A model generated the notes under the pieces. That model searched no databases. It was not told the DNA's origin and saw nothing but the letters and a program-made list of their open reading frames with translations. Below, one piece after another: positions 57,076 to 64,000 of a DNA stretch of 64,000 nucleotides. Each line of letters begins with the position of its first letter. Positions within the stretch are counted from its first letter, which is position 1. Location of the stretch: positions 744,001 to 808,000 of the forward strand of contig CAWHVQ010000021.1 in assembly GCA_963832895.1 (NCBI GenBank). The letters are read 5' to 3'. The DNA is from JAMXLO01 sp963832895. Its GTDB lineage: Bacteria; Pseudomonadota; Alphaproteobacteria; Acetobacterales; Acetobacteraceae. A program made the position numbers and the translations under genes.

Positions 57076-57970
57076 TCAATTCTCTCACTCTGGGCACCAA
57101 ACCGAAGGCGCCTACCGTGCAGAAATGGTCTACGGGTCCTGTTCGGAGTGCGTATATTACCGTGGCGCCCACGCCAGACTTTAGCATCTCGGCCGGTCAG
57201 ATCGGTTCACTCGAGGGGTTTGAATTTGCTATAGACTGGAAGAATTTCAACATGATGACGACCTCGTTATGGGACGTTGAGAATGCACAAGTGTCGGCGT
57301 CTCAGCGACCTACACGTACGGACCGCTGGTCGGCACAGTCGTGTTCAGCGATGGGTTCGATACAAACGTTTGGAACTACCTGCAACTCTCGGCATCCTAT
57401 TCCATTGATGATGACAACAGTCTAACCCTCTTCGGAGCCACAAATCTCGGCAGGGCGGGCCTTGGTGCTCGCTTCTATGGCAATGCGACCAGGTCGTACG
57501 ACCAGACGACGGTAGCAGTCGCGGGTGCCGCCAACCTGGTGAATTCTTCCCTTGTAGGTGGATATTATAGCTTCACGACGGGCAATCTCACCGTTGTCCC
57601 AGAGCTGCAATATGTCTGGTCGACCAACAATCAAAAGGTTGGACTGACAGACTATTCCAGCCACTTCGGCGCCGCCTTGTTTGTGAACTATCAGCTCGGA
57701 GATTCGCCTTTCTCGATCGGAGGATGGATCCAATATTTCACGAGCAACGGGCCAGATACCTGGTTTCTTAATCCCGGCGCTCAGGGCTTTGGTATGGTGG
57801 TCGGGCCGACCTGGAGCCCGGACTGGGCAAAAAAGCACCTGTTTTTGCGTGGCGAAGTTGGGGGCCTCCATCTGACGACGATCGGCGCCCCGGGGTCGGT
57901 TGGCTATACTAGCTCGGGAACTGGCCGTAACCAGGCAACCTTTCTGGCCGAGGCCGGCGTGCTGTTCTAG
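57066..57970 (+). pseudogene. Outer-membrane beta-barrel porin remnant (BBP2-like), N-terminus missing and frame broken near 57287
   Basis: Strands and the conserved segments APTPDFSISAGQIGSLEGFE, DWKNFNMMTTSLWDVENAQ, FSDGFDTNVWNYLQLSASYSI, the middle WSTNNQKVGLTDY, and the C-terminal FLAEAGVLF with terminal Phe (OMP assembly signal) identify an OmpL-like/BBP2 porin. One base, probably an A of AAA, is lost near 57287, shifting frame between ENAQ and SVGVSATYTYGPLVG. There is no signal peptide or start; the coding similarity begins abruptly next to the antiporter fragment. So it is a truncated pseudogene. Confidence 0.78.
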
Positions 57971-58118
57971 TTCAGCAATGGTTGCGGGGCATGTCATAGC
58001 AATGCGCGTATCGACGGATTGTCGGGGATTGATGTTCATCTGGCTAGTCGGACGGAGCGAAGATGAGGTCTCTATGATCGCCCGCTCGCAACGAATGGGA
58101 TTGAACAGCCGAGGGACT

Positions 58119-58394
58119 ATGCCACGCCGTAGCGTGATACCTTTTCTCGCCCGAGGTCTTGTAATCGCCGCTGTTGCTGCTTTGGTTCCAACCGTCGCCC
58201 TGGCGGAATGCGACCAAGCGGCAGCAGGTCGCTGTCGAGCGACCGTCTCAAGCTGCCTCGCACACTGTGATCGCGTTTTTCATCGCGAGGAGGGAAATCA
58301 CGCCTGCCATCAGGAATGCAGTTCCAATGGCAGCGCCTGCACGACCGATGCCAAGTGTGAGAAAATCCCGCCTTCTTACAGCGTCCGGCCCTGA
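58119..58394 (+). CDS. Small Cys-rich secreted protein
   Basis: 91 aa. Signal peptide (ARGLVIAAVAALVPTVALA) followed by a mature part of ~62 residues with at least eight cysteines in a CDQ..C..C..HC...C..EC...C...C pattern, suggesting disulfide bonds or metal binding. GAGGG lies just before ATG 58119; an in-frame ATG at 58074 would add 15 residues. The end overlaps the acetate kinase stop convergently by ~19 bases. I do not recognise a family. Confidence 0.55.
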   Translation: MPRRSVIPFLARGLVIAAVAALVPTVALAECDQAAAGRCRATVSSCLAHCDRVFHREEGNHACHQECSSNGSACTTDAKCEKIPPSYSVRP

Positions 58395-59572
58395 CCCTCA
58401 TGCGCCAACAGGTCGATTGTGTGCCGCGCAATGAGGCGTTCCTCATCCGTTGGGATGACCAATACAGGGATACGGGAAGTGTCGGCTTCAATCCTGCCGG
58501 CACCTTGCGCGTTTCTCTGTTGATCGACAACCGCGCCCGCCCAACGGCAATCATCAATAACCTCCGCACGCGTCGCGGCGTCGTTCTCGCCTATGCCGCC
58601 GGTAAAGACAATGCCGTCGAGACCGCCCAAGGCTGCGGTAAGCGACCCGATTTCCCTAACAATGCGATAGACAAACAATGCAATTGCCTCACGCGCCCGC
58701 GGATCTGATGAGGCTCGAAGCGTGCGCATATCCGACGAGATACCAGAGACGCCCAGCAAACCCGACTGCGTGTATATCAGCAACTCAATTGCCGCTGCAT
58801 CCATTCGTTCCTGCTGCATGAGATACAGCAGGACCCCAGGGTCGAGCGCGCCGCAGCGAGTCCCCATCATCAGGCCATCGACTGCCGTAAAGCCCATGGT
58901 ACTTGCAACGCTCTGGCCATTTGCAATGGCACACAGGCTAGCTCCATTTCCCAAGTGCGCCAGGATGAGGCGCTGTGACGCGAGAGCCGGCCACCTCGCT
59001 CTTAGTTGCGAAACCAGATATTCGTATGAGAGGCCATGGAAACCGTAACGGCGTATTCCGCCCTCCGTGAGTTGTCGAGGTAACGCGAACGACTGGGCCA
59101 CGTGCGATTGAGTGCAATGGAAGGATGTGTCAAAACAAGCGACTTGTGGGACCGACGGAGCGATTTCCAGTATAGTCCGTATCGGAGCCAGGTTATGTGG
59201 CTGATGCAAGGGAGCCAGCGGCGTCAGTTCCGACAGAGAAGCGAGTACATCCTGGTCAACGCGAATTGGCGTCGCATAGCGTGTTCCGCCGTGTACGACG
59301 CGATGTCCGATCCCGGTAATGCGAGATTGCTCAATGAGGGCTACTCCCCTTTGCAGCAGTTGGCGTGTTGCAGCCTGGTGGTCGAAGCCCTCGGCTGGCC
59401 AACTATCCTCAGCAATCGGAGTGTCTGTAGCATCAACAATTTGCAAGTGCGGTGCGACTCCAATTCCTTCCACCTGTCCCTGCAATCGCAAGATGATGTC
59501 ATCGCGACTTTCATAGATCGCAAACTTGACGCTCGACGAGCCTGCGTTGATGACGGCTATGCATCCGGACAT
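58376..59572 (-). CDS. ackA: Acetate kinase
   Basis: 398 aa ASKHA-fold kinase. N-terminal NAGSSSVKF, catalytic FDTSFH, LGNGASLCAI, and the C-terminal FTGGIGEN; total length ~398 aa is normal. It converts acetyl-phosphate and ADP to acetate and ATP. Start ATG 59572 with AAAGG upstream; the frame to 59641 is not conserved. It is 2 kb from the phosphotransacetylase gene and on the opposite strand, so the usual cluster appears rearranged. Confidence 0.93.
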   Translation of the reverse strand: MSGCIAVINAGSSSVKFAIYESRDDIILRLQGQVEGIGVAPHLQIVDATDTPIAEDSWPAEGFDHQAATRQLLQRGVALIEQSRITGIGHRVVHGGTRYATPIRVDQDVLASLSELTPLAPLHQPHNLAPIRTILEIAPSVPQVACFDTSFHCTQSHVAQSFALPRQLTEGGIRRYGFHGLSYEYLVSQLRARWPALASQRLILAHLGNGASLCAIANGQSVASTMGFTAVDGLMMGTRCGALDPGVLLYLMQQERMDAAAIELLIYTQSGLLGVSGISSDMRTLRASSDPRAREAIALFVYRIVREIGSLTAALGGLDGIVFTGGIGENDAATRAEVIDDCRWAGAVVDQQRNAQGAGRIEADTSRIPVLVIPTDEERLIARHTIDLLAHEGQGRTL

Positions 59573-59671
59573 CTCTGGCCTTTCTGCCTCACATGCGACG
59601 ACCTTGGTTGATATGGCGTATTTTCGCCGCGTGCGCTCCAACTTCGTCGCCCGATATTGCCGGGGTGCAAG

Positions 59672-60622
59672 CTACTGATCGTTCGTCACCGCGACGCGTG
59701 TCCATGTAAGGTCAGGGTCGAACGCTGTCATTGTCTGGGCAGTGCGCGCAGTGTCTGGCCCCAGATCCTTTTGATACACATCGCCGTCCGGTCCGACGAT
59801 GAACGTCATAATACCGCTTGATTCGAACACCGCCGGCCAGGCGATCAATGCGAAGCCACCCGGCATACGGCCCGATTGGATGTAGGTTTTAGCACCGCCA
59901 TCGGCATTTGGACCTTGGCCCTTCAGGATACGAAAATAGTACCCCTCGTACGGGATCGGCCTGCCGGCCACCAGCTCACCCGGATACCCGGCGTCCTGAG
60001 CCGTGTCGATCAGCGGACCCAATGGGCTCTCGGTTTCGCCTCCAGCCACCGGCCAGTACAGGCCGTCATGGTGTCCCGGTGTGCTGACAAAACGTGTCGC
60101 GTAGACGCCGGTTCCACTCGCCTCCTTCGCGCGATCGAAATAATCCTGTTGCGCATCGACGCTCGTGAGTAGCGTTCGGATTGCCGACAACTCATTGCGA
60201 CCTATGCGCCGATTGATGATCGTCTCAGCACCTGCCTTTGTGTCGAATATCCAGTGCCCATTGCTCTCTACGAGCGGGATCGGAAGCGGCCAGTCATCCG
60301 GGCCAACGTCCAACTCAGCGTGACCCGAATTGTTTTGGTCGATAGCGTGTTTTGCATCGTAGAGAGTGAGGAAGCGCTGGCGAAGCTCGTGGTCGGCATA
60401 CCGGTCGCCAGAGTCGAGGACTCGGTCGGCCTCCGGTCCGAGGATGGCGCGCAAGTCAGTCTCCTGGTCACCGCGGAGCGCAGCGATGAGCGCATTTGCC
60501 GCGTCGTCGGGAGTAGCAAAACTGCGTTGGAGCTCTGGAGCCGTCGGCGACGCCGCCAGTGCGCACCCCAACCAGAGGGTCGCAGCGAGAATCGATACTG
60601 CACGGCACCCGGGTATCGCCAT
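59672..60622 (-). CDS. DUF2950 family protein
   Basis: 316 aa with signal peptide (VSILAATLWLGCALAA). The body has FATPDDAANALIAALR, DHELRQRFLTLYDAKHAI, the conserved FRILKGQGPNADGGAKTYI and MTFIVGPDGDVYQKDLGPDT, which are marks of DUF2950. Start ATG 60622 with AGGAGG six bases upstream. It directly follows the DUF3300 gene, ten bases away, and this pair is frequently found together. Function unknown; probably periplasmic or cell-surface. Confidence 0.85.
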   Translation of the reverse strand: MAIPGCRAVSILAATLWLGCALAASPTAPELQRSFATPDDAANALIAALRGDQETDLRAILGPEADRVLDSGDRYADHELRQRFLTLYDAKHAIDQNNSGHAELDVGPDDWPLPIPLVESNGHWIFDTKAGAETIINRRIGRNELSAIRTLLTSVDAQQDYFDRAKEASGTGVYATRFVSTPGHHDGLYWPVAGGETESPLGPLIDTAQDAGYPGELVAGRPIPYEGYYFRILKGQGPNADGGAKTYIQSGRMPGGFALIAWPAVFESSGIMTFIVGPDGDVYQKDLGPDTARTAQTMTAFDPDLTWTRVAVTNDQ

Positions 60623-60632
60623 CGGCAACCTC

Positions 60633-62180
60633 CTACCGCCGCCCGCCACGTCCACCGCCACCACGTCCGCCGCCACCATGTCCACCGCCACCGCGGGCGC
60701 CGCCACCTGCGAATGATCGCTGCTGGCCGGACGATCGGCTCTGAGCACCGCGCTGACTGAATTGCCCTGCCTGACGCCCGCTGCTCATGTCACCGAATGC
60801 ACCGCCGGGACGCTGTGTGCCCGCAAAGCCTCCGCCGGCTGGTCGTTGGGTCGCTCTGTTGGCGCCAGCGCCGCCGCCGCCCGGCCGACCGCCGCCCACG
60901 CCAGCTATGCCGCCGGCGCCGCCTGGACCCCCTGGGCTACCAACTCCGCCCGGCCGACCTGCGCCACCGATGCCGCCGGCGCTGCCTGGACCCCCTGGGC
61001 TACCAACTCCGCCCGGCCGACCTGCGCCACCGATGCCGCCGGCACCGCCAGGACCGCCTGGGCGCCCAACGCCACCTACCCCACCAGGACTACCCGGCCG
61101 GCCAACCCCACCAGGACTACCGGGCCGGCCCACTCCACCCGGGCTACCCGGCCGGCCAACGCCACCGGGACCACCCGGCCGCCCGGCCCCCCCGATGCCG
61201 CCCGCGCCACCGGGACGGGTTGGCGGTCGGACGGCACTCCCTGGGACGGATACCTGCGAACGACCGGGTAGCCCGACAGGTCCGCTCGGGGCACGAGCGA
61301 AATTGGCGGGCCTGCCGCCGGCAGCGGTGGCATTCCACCGCGAAGAGGCGATCTGCGCCCGGTTCACGTTGATATTGTTGAACCGGTTGACGTTGACATT
61401 GGCGTTTCCTCCGCCCCACGCCGGGCTTGCCCAGCCCCATAGCCCGCCGGCAATCGCGGCACCGGTTGCAAACGCCAGCCCGGTGGCGAGAGCGGTGCCG
61501 AAATAGTAACCCGGCGGCGGTGCGGCGTAGTACGGCGGATACGAGGGGTATGGCCACGCCGATCCGTAAACCACTGTCGGATTGTAAGTCGGAACGTAGA
61601 CGGTGTCCGCCTTTGTCGGCTGGATGACGATCACCTCCCGCTGTGTCGGGGGCTGGCTGCTGCCGGGCGGTGGCTCAACTGCCACCTGCTGGGTGCTCAC
61701 CGCCTGCTCCGGCGTCGATTGCAGCTTGTCGTTCGCTTGGGCGAGGCGGCGCAGGCGCTGTACCGCCGCGAACACGTCCGGTTGCTGCGAGGCGAAGGCG
61801 TAGCCGAGTTGTTGCAACCAGGTAAGGTTGCCGTTCATCGTCGCCAGGACGACGGGGAAGGGCACCAGGGACTTCACGCTTGGATCCCACGATTCGGCTT
61901 GCAAAGCCGTCTCCAGGGCGTCGCCACTCAGGGACTTGTGTGACGGATCTTCCACCCAACGCGCTGCCGCCACGACTTCGAGAGGAAACGTCGACGCCAT
62001 TAGAAGCTGGGTCAATAAATCGTCGGGGTAGAGCGCAATCGAGGCTACCAGTCCGTCGAGCTGTTCCTCGTTGAAGGGCTGCGCCGCGGCCGGCTGGGAT
62101 GCAGCGCCAGGGCTCGTCTGCGGGAAACCGTCAAGAGGGAATGTAGCGATCATCATCAAACTGCTCGTCAGAACCCGCAT
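60633..62180 (-). CDS. DUF3300 family protein with Gly/Pro-rich repetitive C-terminus
   Basis: ~515 aa. After a short hydrophobic leader the N-terminal ~240 residues form the conserved DUF3300 domain (LDGLVASIALYPDDLLTQLLMAST, WVEDPSHKSLSGDALETAL, VYVPTYNPTVVYG, GYYFGTALATGLAFATGAA). The C-terminal ~250 residues are low-complexity Gly/Pro/Arg repeats, including 63-base and 27-base tandem units and a final RGGGGHGGGGRGGGG. Start Met at 62180 is a choice; no strong ribosome site supports it. Such proteins are thought to lie in the envelope; role unknown. Confidence 0.82.
   Translation of the reverse strand: MRVLTSSLMMIATFPLDGFPQTSPGAASQPAAAQPFNEEQLDGLVASIALYPDDLLTQLLMASTFPLEVVAAARWVEDPSHKSLSGDALETALQAESWDPSVKSLVPFPVVLATMNGNLTWLQQLGYAFASQQPDVFAAVQRLRRLAQANDKLQSTPEQAVSTQQVAVEPPPGSSQPPTQREVIVIQPTKADTVYVPTYNPTVVYGSAWPYPSYPPYYAAPPPGYYFGTALATGLAFATGAAIAGGLWGWASPAWGGGNANVNVNRFNNINVNRAQIASSRWNATAAGGRPANFARAPSGPVGLPGRSQVSVPGSAVRPPTRPGGAGGIGGAGRPGGPGGVGRPGSPGGVGRPGSPGGVGRPGSPGGVGGVGRPGGPGGAGGIGGAGRPGGVGSPGGPGSAGGIGGAGRPGGVGSPGGPGGAGGIAGVGGGRPGGGGAGANRATQRPAGGGFAGTQRPGGAFGDMSSGRQAGQFSQRGAQSRSSGQQRSFAGGGARGGGGHGGGGRGGGGRGGRR
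60908..61033. repeat. 63-bp tandem repeat within the DUF3300 gene
   Basis: Two copies, 60908-60970 and 60971-61033, differ by a single base in the first dozen positions and encode 21 residues of the Gly/Pro-rich region. A diverged third copy begins at 61034. Confidence 0.85.
61083..61190. repeat. 27-bp tandem repeats within the DUF3300 gene
   Basis: Four consecutive 27-base units (starting 61083, 61110, 61137 and 61164) encode VGRPGSPGG-like nonapeptides. The last is the most diverged. Confidence 0.8.
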
Positions 62181-62576
62181 GAACCGGCCAAGCACACACC
62201 TTCCGAGGGGCAGCCTCCGAGTAGGGCATGGTTCGTCGGCTCGCGCTGATCGACATTCCGCCCTGATGCAGAACATGTGCAGCATTCAACGACGCTCCGC
62301 CCGGTTATGCGTGACGCTTATCACGAATGACCAGCAGCCCTGTCCAGCCTTCTCATTATCTGCGGCACTCCTTTCGCGACGACAATACACCTGATGCAAG
62401 CAAGCAGATAGGATTCTGTTTCTGCGTCGGGTTAGCTAAGATGTCCACTATGATGTCCCAATCTCGCTGCCTACCCCGCTGGGCTATGGCCCTCAGAGCA
62501 CCTTCCGTTACCATGACCAAACGGGCGAGAAGCTCATTGGCTTGATTGGCTAGCACCCAGGACGAGAGACACCGAA
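62181..62576. other. Divergent intergenic region
   Basis: Nearly 400 bases between the DUF3300 start and the DUF2254 gene, read in opposite directions. Presumably holds both promoters. Base composition drops towards the right side. No gene, operator or riboswitch recognised. Confidence 0.35.
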
Positions 62577-63872
62577 ATGGACTGGAACCGTTGGTACGCG
62601 GCCAAAAGCTATCTGAGTTCTGCTCTCTGGATCGCTCCACTCATCGCATTGCTCCTAGAAAACGTACTGATACGACTCGTGTTCGCGCTTCATGCGCGGC
62701 TGGATTGGGTCCCTTGGTTCGGAACGACTGCCACCGGTGCCACCGAGACGCTGAATACTGTCGAAGCCCTGACGACTGCATTTATCGTCTTCACGTTCGG
62801 GTCGCTGCTAATCGCCATTCAGGTCGCCAGTGGACAGCTTACGCCGCGATTAATCGCTACTACGCTTCTGAGGAACAATGTCATCAGATTTGCTGTCGGG
62901 CTATTCACGTTCACGATGCTGTTTGCTGTGGGCACGCAAGCACGGTTCGATACGACGGTGCCGAGGTTCGCAGTAACGATCGCATGGATCTTGGGGATCG
63001 CTTCCATCGTATCATTTTTGTTTTTGATCGATTATACTGCACGATTGCTGCGTCCGGTGAGCATTGCAAGGCGTATTGCTGAAGGAGGGATTAAAGTCAT
63101 TGAAGACGTATATACCGAACCATTCAAGGTGCCGTCGGCCTCACGTGAGCCAGAATCCTACAACTCCGCTGCACGAACCGTTGAATACCGGGGCAGATCG
63201 GCGATGGTGCTGGCCATCAATCTGAAATCCCTCCTCGCCATAGCACAACATGCCAACGGCATTATCGAATTTAGTCCTCGAATTGGCGATTTCGTGGCAA
63301 CAGGCGAGGCGCTGTTTCGCCTACACGGCACTGCAGCCAGGTTAGATGACAGCGCGCTGCGAGCACAGGTAGCATTCGGACCAGAGCGTACGATCGAGCA
63401 GGATTCCACGTTTGCATTTCGCGTGATCGTTGACATTGCCATCAAAGCCCTGTCGCCGGCGATCAACGATCCTACCACCGCCGTTCTCGCCATTGATCAG
63501 CTTCACCAACTCCTTCGTCTTGTCGGAGCGCGCGACCTGCATGGCGATGTGCTGTCTGACCCGGAGGGATTGCCTAGGCTTATTGTTCGCACACCAGACT
63601 GGGAGGATTTTGTCACGCTGGCTTTCAGTGAAATTCAACTCTACGGTGCAGGCAACTTCCAGGTCGCAAGACGCCTCCGAGCGATGATAGACGACCTCCT
63701 GGTTGTCTTGCCGAATGCTCGCCAACCAGCTTTGAGACGAGAATTGGAATCGCTCGATCGAGCGGTAGAGAAGCACTTTCCCTTCGCTGAGGATTTGGAG
63801 CTGGCGCGCCAGGCGGATTTGCAGGGATTGGGGGGACCAAGGCGTACAGTCCGTGAGGGTAGTCTGGCGTAA
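62577..63872 (+). CDS. DUF2254 family membrane protein
   Basis: 431 aa. Four N-terminal hydrophobic segments (WIAPLIALLLENVLIRLVF; AFIVFTFGSLLIAIQVASGQLTPR read in parts; VIRFAVGLFTFTMLFAVG; TIAWILGIASIVSFLFLIDY) precede a large soluble domain with the conserved segments FVATGEALFRL and IKALSPAINDPTTAVLAIDQL. This is the DUF2254 pattern. ATG 62577 begins with MDWNRW; the upstream ribosome site is weak (GGACGAGAGA). Function unknown. Confidence 0.83.
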   Translation: MDWNRWYAAKSYLSSALWIAPLIALLLENVLIRLVFALHARLDWVPWFGTTATGATETLNTVEALTTAFIVFTFGSLLIAIQVASGQLTPRLIATTLLRNNVIRFAVGLFTFTMLFAVGTQARFDTTVPRFAVTIAWILGIASIVSFLFLIDYTARLLRPVSIARRIAEGGIKVIEDVYTEPFKVPSASREPESYNSAARTVEYRGRSAMVLAINLKSLLAIAQHANGIIEFSPRIGDFVATGEALFRLHGTAARLDDSALRAQVAFGPERTIEQDSTFAFRVIVDIAIKALSPAINDPTTAVLAIDQLHQLLRLVGARDLHGDVLSDPEGLPRLIVRTPDWEDFVTLAFSEIQLYGAGNFQVARRLRAMIDDLLVVLPNARQPALRRELESLDRAVEKHFPFAEDLELARQADLQGLGGPRRTVREGSLA

Positions 63873-64000
63873 TGGCGGCCTGCCGTGTGATGCTTTGGCA
63901 TTGAGCGCCAGATGGTCAACGTGGAACCAGCGCAACACCTCAAGGGCCCGATCAAGATTGTGGAATGCCGGCGGGAGGCTACGATGCGGTGTTCCGCCGG
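63873..64000. other. Right end of window, nothing supported
   Basis: The last 128 bases contain open minus-strand frames that run off the edge and overlap the DUF2254 gene in antisense; their content is not convincing. Confidence 0.3.

Noticed and set aside
60908..61190. Possible CRISPR array
   Set aside because: Repeats are contiguous, in frame and of coding composition, with no spacers.
60762..61506. Pro/Ala-rich plus-strand frames opposite the DUF3300 repeats
   Set aside because: Low-complexity mirror of the Gly/Pro repeat coding region, no ribosome site.
63342..63955. Minus-strand frames at the right end of the window
   Set aside because: They overlap the DUF2254 gene in antisense and have no recognisable domain; the part beyond 63872 is too short to judge.

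Overview
This is a GC-rich chromosomal segment of an alphaproteobacterium, most likely Rhodospirillales/Acetobacteraceae-like. The evidence is gene order (dnaB-alr-[mla]-radA-cvpA-purF-SDR on one strand, fabD-fabG-acpP-fabF beside it), many GTG/TTG starts, Tat-type signals and the family mix. The genus is not determined. No rRNA, tRNA or CRISPR array was recognised.

Layout. 0-12 kb is metabolic and transport accessory DNA: a TRAP transporter (DctP plus fused DctQM), a Rieske oxygenase with a DMT exporter, a CadC-like regulator with TPRs, exported cupin and YHS proteins, an MFS permease and a 3-hydroxyisobutyryl-CoA hydrolase-type enzyme. 12-21 kb holds a frameshifted solute-binding protein, a lipid-trafficking operon (STAS-MlaE, MlaF, MlaD, lipoprotein), and a YfgM-like/bamB/der block. 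21-28 kb is accessory: Uma2 nuclease, membrane proteins, DOPA-dioxygenase-like protein, epimerase, two tandem paralogous solute-binding proteins without permeases, and an alkaline-phosphatase-superfamily hydrolase. 28-43 kb is a long minus-strand housekeeping run: fabD, fabG, acpP, fabF, cfa, dnaB, alr, a second mlaE/mlaF pair with a 65-aa membrane ORF between, a secreted protein, radA, cvpA, purF, SDR. 42.7-43.9 kb is a gene-poor gap.

44-64 kb is accessory DNA of mixed history: an RND efflux pump, an IS630-family element right behind it, a SulP-STAS transporter with a small upstream partner, then a module of DUF3141 protein, phosphotransacetylase-family enzyme, FabI-like reductase and (2 kb away, opposite strand) acetate kinase. 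Between FabI and acetate kinase lie a truncated antiporter, a porin remnant and a small Cys-rich exported protein. A DUF3300/DUF2950 pair and a DUF2254 membrane protein close the window. The DUF3141-Pta-FabI-AckA set recurs in other alphaproteobacteria as far as I know; a role in acetyl-phosphate/acyl-CoA metabolism under oxygen or redox stress is inference.

Important caveat: at least nine single-base frame breaks interrupt otherwise well-conserved genes, including purF. Most look like one-base indels, so sequencing/assembly error is the leading explanation; real decay is likeliest only at 56.5-58 kb, where genes are also truncated. Interrupted genes are annotated across the break.
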